A DNA stretch of 38,655 nucleotides from CAMLDH01 sp966250375 (GTDB lineage: Bacteria > Pseudomonadota > Gammaproteobacteria > Burkholderiales > Burkholderiaceae_D), in the NCBI GenBank assembly GCA_966250375.1, contig CBINHE010000039.1:1-38655 (forward strand), given 5' to 3'. The notes below the pieces were generated by a model. The model ran no database searches. It had not been told where the DNA came from and saw nothing but the letters and a program-made list of their open reading frames with translations. Every line of letters starts with the position of its first letter. Position 1 is the first letter of the stretch. The translations under genes and the position numbers were made by a program. Positions 1 to 8,813 of the stretch are shown piece after piece.

Positions 1-50
1 CTTTCTCATCCCTGCATTATCCACTCTCGTAGGGAGATCGTGAACACGTT

Positions 51-1523
51 CTAAGCTTTGCGGCGAGACAGTACGGATAGCGCCTTGTCCAGCAAATACG
101 ACTCCGCGCCGGATGGCTTCCCGGCTATCCACCACATCAGCATGACTGCGGTTGGAAAGCTCAGCAATCCAGCGATTATTTTCACGACCAATGCGGCAAG
201 CGGCGCGAGGTGTATGACCTCTCCGATTGAGATGACCGACAATGCCATTACGCCGGTGGCCAGCAGTGGACGCAAGACGGTACGGATAATGTCCAGCACG
301 CTGACATTGTTTAATGTCCGTATTAGCATCCAGACTGACACGAAGAGTCCCGCCAGCACGGTAACAACTCTGATCAATGCAATCTGGAGTGCACCCGCGT
401 CTGGTAGTACCAGAAATACCGTCACTGCAAAGAAAATCACTTGAAGCCAGCTGATAAGTGCGGCGCTTTTGATTTTACCCATGGTAATCAATACGTATCC
501 GCCGCTTGTCGTGATTGCTTCCACGACGTTTGCCAGTGCGAGCACCTGCACAAATGGCGCGACAAACAGCCATTTTTCACCCAGTAGTACAAAAATCGCC
601 TCGTGAGCGACCAACGCAAGACCGACGCCAGCCGAAATGCCGAGCAAGCTTTGCACGCCTTGCGCGAGCAGGTACAGCCGCTTCAGCTCGGTCAAATCCT
701 TTTTTGCCTCGACAAATGCCGGAAACAGCACTCGATTGAGCGGCGCCAGCACTTCGGTGGAGGGCATGGCCGAAATTTCGTCCGCCAGCGTATAGCCCCC
801 CATGATGGTGGCGCTCGCACGTCGGCCTACCAGCATCTTGTCGAGATTGCGGTTCAAGTAGCTGCCGATGCTGTTGACCAGCATCCATTGTGATACCGAA
901 AAAATTTCCTTCATTTTTTCAAGGCTGAAGCGCGGGCGCATCGGATGCATCTGATAGCTCAGCAGTACGCCAAAGCCTCGGCCGGCAAGGGTGCCGATCA
1001 CCAGCGCCCAGTAACTGTGCAATAACAATGCGGCGATCATTGTGGTGAGGAAGCCGACGATACGCTTGAGGAATACGAATCGAAAATCCAATCCGAAACG
1101 CATTTCCTTTTGAAAGGTAATAATGCCGATGTTTTCCATTCCCACAAACAGCATGCCCAGGGCCATGAAACGAAGCACCGGAATAATACGGGGATCGCTG
1201 AAATAGGTGGCGGCTTTGGGAGCGACAAAAAATACCACCATTGCTGCGACCGCCGACTGCGCAAGACGCAGCGTCCATGCAGTGTTGTAATGAGCGGGCG
1301 TCGCGTTGGGATTCCGGATCAGAGCGACATTGACGCCGAGCGCCAGCAGCACGTCCACCAGGCCAACTACCAGCGAGGCCATGGCGATAATCCCGAAGTC
1401 TTCAGGTGCGAGCAGACGCGCCAATATGAGCGTGCTGACGAAGCCGATCAGGCGATCGGTCCATCGCATGGAGACGGTCAGAATGGCGCCTTTAAAGACG
1501 CTGGTTGGGCTTGATCCACGCAT
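51..1523 (-). CDS. Wzx-like polysaccharide flippase (MOP superfamily)
   Basis: The 490-residue product is a polytopic inner-membrane protein with many hydrophobic segments and a polar N-terminus. It resembles the WzxC / polysaccharide_synt branch of the MOP flippases, which move undecaprenyl-linked oligosaccharides across the inner membrane. Family-like features are the N-terminal run around residues 10-60 (ARLLAPEDFGI near 35-45, typical of this family) and a length close to the usual 480-500. The ATG shares an ATGA overlap with the stop of the upstream glycosyltransferase (1523-2776), so the two are translationally coupled. The gene is the last of the minus-strand EPS genes in this window. 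No obvious terminator follows in the 50 bases left. The family call comes from overall pattern; the transported repeat unit is unknown. Confidence 0.85.
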   Translation of the reverse strand: MRGSSPTSVFKGAILTVSMRWTDRLIGFVSTLILARLLAPEDFGIIAMASLVVGLVDVLLALGVNVALIRNPNATPAHYNTAWTLRLAQSAVAAMVVFFVAPKAATYFSDPRIIPVLRFMALGMLFVGMENIGIITFQKEMRFGLDFRFVFLKRIVGFLTTMIAALLLHSYWALVIGTLAGRGFGVLLSYQMHPMRPRFSLEKMKEIFSVSQWMLVNSIGSYLNRNLDKMLVGRRASATIMGGYTLADEISAMPSTEVLAPLNRVLFPAFVEAKKDLTELKRLYLLAQGVQSLLGISAGVGLALVAHEAIFVLLGEKWLFVAPFVQVLALANVVEAITTSGGYVLITMGKIKSAALISWLQVIFFAVTVFLVLPDAGALQIALIRVVTVLAGLFVSVWMLIRTLNNVSVLDIIRTVLRPLLATGVMALSVISIGEVIHLAPLAALVVKIIAGLLSFPTAVMLMWWIAGKPSGAESYLLDKALSVLSRRKA

Positions 1524-2776
1524 CAGGCACGACCCGTCGTGTGGTTGAAGACTTGCGCGAGTTCAGCGGCACGATTTGTCCGGGATGACGCGGCGATGAC
1601 ATCTTCGCTTGCGATGTGCGCATTGCCTTTCTGAATTTGTGAAATAAAACCCTCCAGTGCGGGAAGGATCGCTGCGGCCGAGTCCATGGCAGCGATGTCC
1701 TGAAATCCGGCCGCACCGAGCACCCTGGCTGTCTCGCCCGAAGGATCCAGCAAGCCGAAGATCGGCTTTCGCGCGCGGAAGTACTCATAAATCTTTGCCG
1801 GAATCTGGGTGTTGAAGGGGGTGCCCTGAAAAATAATCAGCCCGTCGACATTGAGCATCTCATGCAAGGCTTCGCGATAGGGCACGGAAGGCTCGATGTT
1901 GATGATGTCCTCAATGCCGTATTTTTTTGCCAGCGCGTTGAAGTAAGGATCGTCTCCGGTTGCGCGCAAGATAATGCGGAGGGACGAGGCATTCAATCTG
2001 CCCCGTGTCTTCAGTGAAGAAATTGCTTCAAAAAATGCTGATGGGTCTCGTCCCTCTGCGTACAGCACGCCGCTGTGCAAGAGGGTAACGCGGTTTTCCG
2101 CTTTCAGAAAAGCGGGACGTGCACCCGATGCCGGCACATTGAAGCCGTCTTCATCGTATCCATTTTCAATAACGGTGAATTTTTCATGCAGGGATTCCGG
2201 GAATCGCCGCTTGTAAGAATTCATGGCGCTATGCGTAGTAAAGATTGCCCTCTGACATTTGTGAATCGCCTGTTGCTCTATCCATCCATAGGCTTTGCGT
2301 TGCATTTTCGTTGCCGGATAATTGCTTTGCATCATCGGATCACGGAAATCGGCAACCCACGGCAAACCCGTTATCCGGTGAAGCGTCAAGGCAATTAAAG
2401 GCGCGGTAGCAATGGGGAACGTCGACCAGATTACTTTCGGCTGATATCGACGGATCATGGATAGCCCAACCGGAACGGCAGACAGCCACCACGATATCCA
2501 TCGATCCGGTAACGCCAGAATCTCCGGATAGCGCCCCAATATCCCGATGTGCCGTTTGGTATCCAGTGCGTAAGCCCGCTTGACAACGAGGTCGGGTGGA
2601 AGCGTTGCGAGCTGCGAGGGATTTTTGACTGCATACGCGATAGGGTTTGCAGAAAGGACCAGCGGTTCCCAACCATGGTTGCCGAGATGTTTGGAAAAGC
2701 TCAGCGTGCGCTGAATCCCGCTGCTTGCCGCTTGCGGCGGGAAGTGAAAGGCAATGAGTAGTGCGCGTTTGTTCAT
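1523..2776 (-). CDS. Glycosyltransferase (GT4-like, GT-B fold)
   Basis: This 417-residue cytoplasmic protein looks like a GT-B glycosyltransferase. The N-terminus has the beta strand followed by a glycine/serine-rich acceptor loop (FHFPPQAASSGIQR, residues 10-23). A donor-binding half begins near residue 230 with LLHSGVLYAEGRDP, and a late segment (IPAKIYEYFRARKPIFGL) resembles the nucleotide-sugar-binding region of GT4 enzymes. It would add one sugar to the EPS repeat unit; donor and linkage cannot be told. The ATG at 2776 has only a weak GGTGA-type ribosome site about 10 nt upstream. It is the first gene after a 147-bp gap carrying a palindromic repeat, so it and the flippase may form a separate or attenuated segment of the operon. 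Confidence 0.8.
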   Translation of the reverse strand: MNKRALLIAFHFPPQAASSGIQRTLSFSKHLGNHGWEPLVLSANPIAYAVKNPSQLATLPPDLVVKRAYALDTKRHIGILGRYPEILALPDRWISWWLSAVPVGLSMIRRYQPKVIWSTFPIATAPLIALTLHRITGLPWVADFRDPMMQSNYPATKMQRKAYGWIEQQAIHKCQRAIFTTHSAMNSYKRRFPESLHEKFTVIENGYDEDGFNVPASGARPAFLKAENRVTLLHSGVLYAEGRDPSAFFEAISSLKTRGRLNASSLRIILRATGDDPYFNALAKKYGIEDIINIEPSVPYREALHEMLNVDGLIIFQGTPFNTQIPAKIYEYFRARKPIFGLLDPSGETARVLGAAGFQDIAAMDSAAAILPALEGFISQIQKGNAHIASEDVIAASSRTNRAAELAQVFNHTTGRA

Positions 2777-2835
2777 GTTTTTATTTCACCGTCAATGGCG
2801 GTGTGAGGTTGGTGCCATTACAAAGATACATGGTT

Positions 2836-2930
2836 GGCCTTATTCCAAACTGAGACCATAACATGACATGAAATTGCGTCTTTTTCCGTCTGGCCGTCGT
2901 CACGTTATGGTTCCAGGTTGGTATTAGCCC
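2836..2930. repeat. Palindromic repeat, short copy (copy A)
   Basis: The ends of this 95-bp intergenic segment are inverted repeats of about 30 bp. Read inward, the right end (minus strand from 2930) and the left end (plus strand from 2836) both follow the pattern AATaCCAAnCTGgAnCCATAACgTGAC with a few mismatches. The left half continues as GACATGAAATTGCG then CTTTTTCCGTCTG, which matches the corresponding interior of the 182-bp copy at 28254-28435. Copy A therefore looks like an internally deleted member of the same family. The TAA stop of the deacetylase gene (2924-2926) lies inside the right terminal repeat. This could be a MITE-like element or an ERIC/REP-like intergenic unit; I do not recognise a named family. 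Confidence 0.75.
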
Positions 2931-3895
2931 GCCAGCCAGCGTAACAGCCGGAGTCCGAAGCGAGACGGCGTCGAATCCCAAGGGCGGCTGCGCGGAAGCT
3001 GGAATCGGTCATGTTTTCCGGTGGCGGCGCCCATTGCTGTCGTGAAGGCAGCGGAAAATCCAGCCTCCTTTGCCATCTGCGCATGGCGTTCATCGAAATC
3101 CATGCCCACCTTGCCGTTCGGATAGGCAAACAGGCGTACTGGCTGGCCCGTGATGGCCTCAAGCTGCTGTTTGCCGACTGCTATTTCATACCGTGCATTC
3201 TCATTTTCCAGACTGGCGAGTATGGGGTGGGTAATCGTGTGGGCGCCGATTTCGATCCCCTGTTGTGCGAGGTTGAGGACCATTTGCCGTGTGAGCATGA
3301 GTCCGTGGCTGAGGTTATCGCCGACCAGTTCCTCCAGTTTTCGGGTCAATTCAACTCTTGCTTTGGGCGGCAGATATTTTGAAAATTCAGTCAGTCTGTT
3401 GACGGTGAGTTTTCGATCAATCAGGTTTTCGACGGAGTACACGCCCAGTCCTATTTCGCGCAAATCGAGCTGTCCTGACGGCAGGCTTTGTACTGCTTCA
3501 ATGATGCGGTCGTTCCACATATTGTCTCCGCCGATATACCCGCTTGTGACAAAGACGGTTGCGGGAAGCGCGAACTCCTTCAATATCGGCAACGCGAAAT
3601 CGTGGACGGAACGATATCCGTCGTCAAAGGAGATGCATACGGCTCTCGGCGGCATGCGCTCTTTTGCCAGGCAATCTATGGCGTCATGAAGCGGCATGAC
3701 GTTGAAGCAATTGGCAAGCAATTCCATCTGCCAGCGAAAGGTTGCGATATCCGGTTCTGACTCCAGCAACGGGTCGGGGGATTCGAGAACGCGGTGGTAG
3801 TTGATGATGCATAGCCGTCCGTTCCCTTTGCCGCGCGGCGCTATCGCATTTCCCATTGCACGGATGAGTCCCGACGTGAGGCGAGAGGGTGTCAT
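2924..3895 (-). CDS. Polysaccharide deacetylase (NodB domain)
   Basis: This 323-residue protein carries the NodB-homology fold of carbohydrate esterase family 4. Motif 1 is visible as SFDDGY at residues 89-94 (catalytic base and metal-binding Asp), motif 2 as GAHTITHP at 217-224 (metal-binding His pair) and a later FAYPNG at 256-261. A long insert of about 90 residues lies between motifs 1 and 2. It would remove N- or O-acetyl groups from a sugar of the polymer or its precursor. There is no clear signal peptide, so it may act in the cytoplasm, unlike most periplasmic NodB enzymes. The ATG overlaps the polymerase stop by 4 bp (ATGA). The TAA stop is provided by the palindromic repeat that follows. 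It is a second, divergent deacetylase besides the one at 17029-17916. Confidence 0.88.
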   Translation of the reverse strand: MTPSRLTSGLIRAMGNAIAPRGKGNGRLCIINYHRVLESPDPLLESEPDIATFRWQMELLANCFNVMPLHDAIDCLAKERMPPRAVCISFDDGYRSVHDFALPILKEFALPATVFVTSGYIGGDNMWNDRIIEAVQSLPSGQLDLREIGLGVYSVENLIDRKLTVNRLTEFSKYLPPKARVELTRKLEELVGDNLSHGLMLTRQMVLNLAQQGIEIGAHTITHPILASLENENARYEIAVGKQQLEAITGQPVRLFAYPNGKVGMDFDERHAQMAKEAGFSAAFTTAMGAATGKHDRFQLPRSRPWDSTPSRFGLRLLRWLAG

Positions 3896-5199
3896 GCGCT
3901 CTTTCCCCGCTCGCTCGGATTGTGCGCGATTGATGCAGATGAAGGGATACTTCTGTTGTCGCTTTTGGGCGCCTTCAAAAGAAGCAGTTTTTCCATCAGA
4001 AAGAGCAGGGCGATGACATAGTAATAAAAATCATAGTATGTGAGCGAAAGGAATGCGCCGCCGACCGCGTATCCAATGATGCTGACCTGACACATCGCTG
4101 CCAGATCGGCCGCCCATTTGAGTTCTGCTTTTCCCGTGCAAAAACGTATCACGCGCGTGCCTGTGCGCCAGGCAAACAACATCAGCAGAAGAAAGAGCGC
4201 CAGTCCAATATAGCCATGTTCGCCGAGTGCGCGAAAGTAGATGCTATGGGCTGCATGGGCATCGTGCGGATCGGGGCCATACAGGATAAACATCTTAGGG
4301 GTAAATACGCCAAAGCCGCCTCCCAGCAGGTTGTCTTTCGCGACATTTGCCGCGAAACCCCAGGCATTGAAACGTCCCTGCGCAGAGGCATCCTGCTTGT
4401 ATTCACCGATGGTTTCCATTCTGCCAAACCATTGCTCAGGCATGATCATGTACACCAACGGCACGATCAGAAGGAGTGCGAAACCGGTCGCAAGTTTTTG
4501 CCGGCTTTTTAGCCACAGAAAAATCAGCATGCTTGACCCGGCAAGCAATGCGCCGCGCGAATAGGTGCCGACCGCCGCAACCACGGTCAAGACCGCCAAC
4601 GCTGCTAATCCGATACGAAACCATTTTCTGTCAGCGTGTAGCTGGAGATACCAGATGATAGGAACCGAGATGACTAAAGCCAGGGCAAGGTCATTGTTGT
4701 CGGAAATATAGCTGCCCGCTGGTCCTAAAACCCGGTTGGCGCCGCCGGAAGTCAAGGTGAAAATAGCGCCTTTGAGGCCGTAGAATCCGAGCGAAAGGCC
4801 TGTCACCCAAGCCATGGCTTGGATATCCTTTTTGGAATTGATGGCGAGCATGGCAACCAATACCATGAAAAATGTCTTCATGACCTTATCCCATACATCC
4901 CATACCAGTCCCGGTTCCAGTGCGAAAAAGCTGGTAGTTGTCATCCACGCAAAGAACAGGATCAATGTGACCGTCACGGCGGTGAGCGGCAGACGTTTTG
5001 GCTGCCGCGAAAGGAACAGACTGACCAGAGTAACCACCGCCACGATTGCAGCAAACGGAAAATTATAGGCTGCCCCATAGGTAAGCCGATGCGGATTCAT
5101 GAGGCTGAGCCATGCAAATGCCAACACGCCAACCACCGGACGTTTGGGAATGAACGGCAGCAGCCCGAAGACGAGGCCGAAGATGACATAGTCACGCAT
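3892..5199 (-). CDS. O-antigen ligase/polymerase-like protein, exosortase A-associated (Wzy-like)
   Basis: The 435-residue product is an inner-membrane protein with about ten hydrophobic segments and a large periplasmic loop at roughly residues 265-325 (QDASAQGRFNAW, then HDAHAAHSIYFRALGEHG), the hallmark of the Wzy_C/O-antigen ligase family. The N-terminus (MRDYVIFGLVFGLLPFI) and the ALSLMNPHRLTYG-like segment fit the exosortase A-associated 'O-glycosylation ligase' family that I recall as TIGR03097. The likely role is polymerisation of lipid-linked repeat units or transfer to an acceptor at the periplasmic face. It overlaps the upstream adenylating-enzyme gene by 8 bp and the downstream deacetylase by 4 bp. 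Which of polymerase or ligase it is cannot be decided from sequence. Confidence 0.88.
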   Translation of the reverse strand: MRDYVIFGLVFGLLPFIPKRPVVGVLAFAWLSLMNPHRLTYGAAYNFPFAAIVAVVTLVSLFLSRQPKRLPLTAVTVTLILFFAWMTTTSFFALEPGLVWDVWDKVMKTFFMVLVAMLAINSKKDIQAMAWVTGLSLGFYGLKGAIFTLTSGGANRVLGPAGSYISDNNDLALALVISVPIIWYLQLHADRKWFRIGLAALAVLTVVAAVGTYSRGALLAGSSMLIFLWLKSRQKLATGFALLLIVPLVYMIMPEQWFGRMETIGEYKQDASAQGRFNAWGFAANVAKDNLLGGGFGVFTPKMFILYGPDPHDAHAAHSIYFRALGEHGYIGLALFLLLMLFAWRTGTRVIRFCTGKAELKWAADLAAMCQVSIIGYAVGGAFLSLTYYDFYYYVIALLFLMEKLLLLKAPKSDNRSIPSSASIAHNPSERGKSA

Positions 5200-6589
5200 G
5201 GGGCGCCGGATTATCTTTTGCGACTTTGCTGATCACGTAGCGGAATTTGCCTGATTTTTCCGCCGGGATTTCGGCAACTTCTTCCACGATGATCGTCACA
5301 GCTTGTCCAAGCCTGGCCTTGAAACCCTGTTGGATTTTTTCGACAAGATCAGTGCCAAGCCGCCCCCCCTCAGGAACCACCAATACGCGCGTGAGATCGA
5401 GGCTTTCCTGAATAATTTTGAATGCGCGCACTTGCGGCAGGTCGCGCAGAATATAGATCAAGGCCAGGCCGTGCATGACGGTACCATTCTGCGCCACCAG
5501 AAAATCGGTGCTGCGGCCCTGGATTTCCTTGAGCAGCGGCAGGCCACGGCCGCAGGCGCAGGGTTTGCTGTCAAGCACGCCAATGTCGCCGGTACGGTAG
5601 CGGATAAAGGGGAAATCTTTGGTGGCGAGATGGGTCACGACGATTTCCCCCGCCACACCAGCGGGAACCGGCACACCATCGGCATCCACGATCTCGACAA
5701 TGATGTCCTCCGCGGTGATGTGCATGCTGCCCTCGGGGCAAGCATGCGCGATGAAACCGGCATCGCGTCCGCCGTATCCGTTGGCAACCGGGCAACCGAA
5801 GGCCTTGCTGATCTGATCTCGCTGATCGTCATAAAGGCGTTCGGAGGTGACAAAGGCAACCCGAATGCCGAGATTGTCCATGCGCAGTTTTTTCGCTTCA
5901 GCATGGCGTGCAAAATGGGACAGTGCGGAAGGGTAACCAAACAGCATTTTCGGTCGCGCCGCACGAATCTCGTCCAAGAATCCATCCAGCTTCTGCTCCG
6001 ACATTTCAAAGGCCGGCAGCAGTTTGGTCCTGAGCATGCGGTCGCGCAGGGCGCGCATGCTGTCCTGCGCGCCAAGTTCGATGGGCGAACCCCAGACGAC
6101 AATTTCGCGGTCGCCGATATCCACATTCCACCAGCGCGTGGCGCGCCATTTTGCAGCCACGTCATGGCTCACGCGCTCCTTGCCGATGTAAAAAATCAGC
6201 GGCTCACCGCTCGAACCGCCAGTGTTGAAACGGGCGAGATCTTGCGCGCCTTCCGCTTTCAATGCATCGGTATTGGCGCGGATTTTCGCTTTATCAAGGA
6301 AGGGCAGGCGCGAGAGATCGGCAATCGAGCGGATGTCTTCCACCTTGAATCCGATCTGCGCAAACAGCTTGCGGTAATAAGGCACCGTCGCCTGAACATG
6401 GGTGAGGAGCTGGCGCAATCTTGAGAGCTGGAGTTCCTGCAGTCGTTCCGCAGTCCACCATTGGCTTTTTTCCATCTGGCGCCGCAATGCGGTCGTTTGA
6501 TGTCGCTTCAGAAGTTCATGCAATGGGAACAAAGCACCCGAAACAAGCGATGTGTACATATCCGTTTTTGCAGGCGAGCCGTTGTTCAC
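5192..6589 (-). CDS. PaaK/CapK-like AMP-forming adenylating enzyme
   Basis: This protein of about 465 residues belongs to the phenylacetate-CoA ligase (PaaK) / CapK branch of the ANL adenylating superfamily. The ATP-binding loop FNTGGSSGEP falls near residues 121-130. A second core motif, GYGGRDAG, follows mid-protein, and a YRTGDIG motif precedes a CACGRG segment that resembles the cysteine pair of this subfamily. I chose the GTG at 6589 because its GTGA overlaps the stop of the upstream glycosyltransferase, exactly as at the other two junctions of this region. A longer reading frame to 6670 exists but would lie inside that glycosyltransferase. CapK-like proteins are common in polysaccharide clusters, but their substrate is generally not known. 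It may activate a carboxylic acid for decorating the polymer. Confidence 0.85.
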   Translation of the reverse strand: MNNGSPAKTDMYTSLVSGALFPLHELLKRHQTTALRRQMEKSQWWTAERLQELQLSRLRQLLTHVQATVPYYRKLFAQIGFKVEDIRSIADLSRLPFLDKAKIRANTDALKAEGAQDLARFNTGGSSGEPLIFYIGKERVSHDVAAKWRATRWWNVDIGDREIVVWGSPIELGAQDSMRALRDRMLRTKLLPAFEMSEQKLDGFLDEIRAARPKMLFGYPSALSHFARHAEAKKLRMDNLGIRVAFVTSERLYDDQRDQISKAFGCPVANGYGGRDAGFIAHACPEGSMHITAEDIIVEIVDADGVPVPAGVAGEIVVTHLATKDFPFIRYRTGDIGVLDSKPCACGRGLPLLKEIQGRSTDFLVAQNGTVMHGLALIYILRDLPQVRAFKIIQESLDLTRVLVVPEGGRLGTDLVEKIQQGFKARLGQAVTIIVEEVAEIPAEKSGKFRYVISKVAKDNPAPHA

Positions 6590-7698
6590 TTGTATTCCGC
6601 CACAGGTTTGTTCCTCTTGCTCAGAACTTGTTTGTATACGCCCAATAAGCGGGTCCGTACTCTCGGCCATGTATATTGCTGCACCGATGCCACGCCAGCC
6701 TCCTTGATCTGCCTTGCCTTGGCCGGATCGGTGAGCAGGGCGAGAATGGCGGCTGCCATCGCTGCGGGGTCTTGCGGCGGCACCAGCAGAGCGGTTTTTC
6801 CATGCTCTACCAGATGCGGTACGCCACCGACGTTGGTGCTGACTACCGGGACACCGCTGGCCAGCGCCTCCAGCACCGAAACCGGCATGTTGTCGGCCAG
6901 GCTCGGATTGATCATCAGGTCTGCGCTGTAATAGAGATTGGCCATGTTCTCGTTCTCCACGCGCCCGGTGAATGCGACGGCATCGGCGACACCGAGTTCG
7001 CCTGCCAGATTTTCCAGCGCCTGCCGCTCCGGGCCGGAACCGGCAATGACGAGCTGGGCCGAGGGCAGCGATTTGCGGACGATCTGGAAAGCGCGCAATG
7101 CAGTGGCGTTGTCGTAGATCGGTTCCAGATTGCGCGCAACCAGGATGCGGGGAAAATCAGCCGTCAATGCCGCTGCGGCATTTTGCTCGATCGAAAAACG
7201 GCTGAGGTCGATGATGTTCGGCACAATGTGCGTGGAAAAGCCGCGCTTCTTGAACACCGTGTCGAGAAAGCCCGACTGCACGATAATCGCATTCGCGCGA
7301 TCCAGGCTGGGCTTCACCCATGAGAAGGCTTTATCGAAAAAGACATCCGCCTCGCCACCCTGGTAATTGACGATAACCGGCTTGCCCGTGAGCCTGGCGA
7401 TCCAGATGGCCGGCGCGGCAAACAAGTGCCAGGACCAGCCGGAATTGGCCATCACATGGTAGAGATCGACCTTGCGTGCCGACCGCCACAGATGGAAGAG
7501 GTAGGGCAGCAGCCGGAATAGGGCTCGTATTTTTTTGATGTTTCCGACCCATGCCGGGCTGTAGGGGCGGTTGACCTGAATCAGTTCTACCATCGCGCCT
7601 TCAGCGCGCAGCACTTTAAACAATTGCAAGGTCTGATTCGCCATTCCGCCAGACGGCGGCGGCAACGGCCCGATCAGGCCGATACGCAAACCTGATGC
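6584..7698. repeat. Tandem duplication unit 1 (1115 bp)
   Basis: This unit is followed directly by a second copy at 7699-8813. The heptamer GTTCACT (AGTGAAC on the coding strand) stands at all three boundaries: 6584-6590, 7699-7705 and 8814-8820. It contains the GTGA stop/start overlap, so each copy is one complete gene from start to stop. Comparing the two by eye I find 15 differences, all between 7360 and 7663; the other roughly 810 bp look identical. Confidence 0.95.
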
Positions 7699-7704
7699 GT
7701 TCAC
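6586..7704 (-). CDS. Glycosyltransferase family 4, tandem copy 1 (downstream copy)
   Basis: This 372-residue GT-B enzyme has the glycine-rich N-terminal loop PLPPPSGGMANQT (residues 13-25), a donor-site segment IAGSGPERQAL, and the GT4 signature MPVSVLEALASGVPVVS followed by NVGGVPHLVEHGKTALLV. It should transfer a sugar from a nucleotide sugar to the lipid-linked EPS intermediate in the cytoplasm. The start is GTG at 7704 by analogy with the upstream copy, overlapping that copy's TGA. An open frame extends to 7785 but only through the tail of the duplicate. It differs from copy 2 at five residues: 29 (F for S), 31 (V for L), 58 (K for G), 105 (L for F) and 115 (Q for R), all in the acceptor-binding half. 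The duplicated enzyme may add the same or a slightly different acceptor step, or be redundant. Confidence 0.9.
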   Translation of the reverse strand: MNASGLRIGLIGPLPPPSGGMANQTLQLFKVLRAEGAMVELIQVNRPYSPAWVGNIKKIRALFRLLPYLFHLWRSARKVDLYHVMANSGWSWHLFAAPAIWIARLTGKPVIVNYQGGEADVFFDKAFSWVKPSLDRANAIIVQSGFLDTVFKKRGFSTHIVPNIIDLSRFSIEQNAAAALTADFPRILVARNLEPIYDNATALRAFQIVRKSLPSAQLVIAGSGPERQALENLAGELGVADAVAFTGRVENENMANLYYSADLMINPSLADNMPVSVLEALASGVPVVSTNVGGVPHLVEHGKTALLVPPQDPAAMAAAILALLTDPAKARQIKEAGVASVQQYTWPRVRTRLLGVYKQVLSKRNKPVAEYK

Positions 7705-8813
7705 TTGTATTCCGCCACAGGTTTGTTCCTCTTGCTCAGAACTTGTTTGTATACGCCCAATAAGCGGGTCCGTACTCTCGGCCATGTATATTGCTGCACC
7801 GATGCCACGCCAGCCTCCTTGATCTGCCTTGCCTTGGCCGGATCGGTGAGCAGGGCGAGAATGGCGGCTGCCATCGCTGCGGGGTCTTGCGGCGGCACCA
7901 GCAGAGCGGTTTTTCCATGCTCTACCAGATGCGGTACGCCACCGACGTTGGTGCTGACTACCGGGACACCGCTGGCCAGCGCCTCCAGCACCGAAACCGG
8001 CATGTTGTCGGCCAGGCTCGGATTGATCATCAGGTCTGCGCTGTAATAGAGATTGGCCATGTTCTCGTTCTCCACGCGCCCGGTGAATGCGACGGCATCG
8101 GCGACACCGAGTTCGCCTGCCAGATTTTCCAGCGCCTGCCGCTCCGGGCCGGAACCGGCAATGACGAGCTGGGCCGAGGGCAGCGATTTGCGGACGATCT
8201 GGAAAGCGCGCAATGCAGTGGCGTTGTCGTAGATCGGTTCCAGATTGCGCGCAACCAGGATGCGGGGAAAATCAGCCGTCAATGCCGCTGCGGCATTTTG
8301 CTCGATCGAAAAACGGCTGAGGTCGATGATGTTCGGCACAATGTGCGTGGAAAAGCCGCGCTTCTTGAACACCGTGTCGAGAAAGCCCGACTGCACGATA
8401 ATCGCATTCGCGCGATCCAGGCTGGGCTTCACCCATGAGAAGGCTTTATCGAAAAAGACATCCGCCTCGCCACCTCGGTAGTTGACGATAACCGGCTTGC
8501 CCGTGAACCTGGCGATCCAGATGGCCGGTGCGGCGAACAAGTGCCAGGACCAGCCGGAATTGGCCATCACATGGTAAAGATCGACCTTGCGCGCCGACCG
8601 CCACAGATGGAAGAGGTAGGGCAGCAGCCGGAATAGGGCTCGTATTCCTTTGATGTTTCCGACCCATGCCGGGCTGTAGGGACGGTTGACCTGAATCAGT
8701 TCTACCATCGCGCCTTCAGCGCGCAGCAGTTTCGACAATTGCAAGGTCTGATTCGCCATTCCGCCAGACGGCGGCGGTAACGGCCCGATCAGGCCGATAC
8801 GCAAACCTGATGC
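7699..8813. repeat. Tandem duplication unit 2 (1115 bp)
   Basis: Second unit of the direct duplication, offset exactly 1115 bp from the first. The 304-bp stretch 8475-8778 holds all 15 differences (about 5 percent locally), while the flanking 776 bp and 35 bp match. That patchy pattern argues against simple assembly duplication. Confidence 0.95.

Noticed and set aside
37..56. Left window end (GATCGTGAACACGTTCTAAG) resembles the intron ORF leader at the right window end (minus strand, about 38600-38620)
   Set aside because: Only about 14 consecutive bases match plus a few more with mismatches; matches of that size are expected by chance in 38 kb, and the left side shows no other intron feature.
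5303..6424. Long plus-strand open frame of 373 codons
   Set aside because: It lies fully antisense to the PaaK-like gene, whose motifs are clear, and its product has no recognisable domain; similar shadows occur opposite other GC-rich genes.
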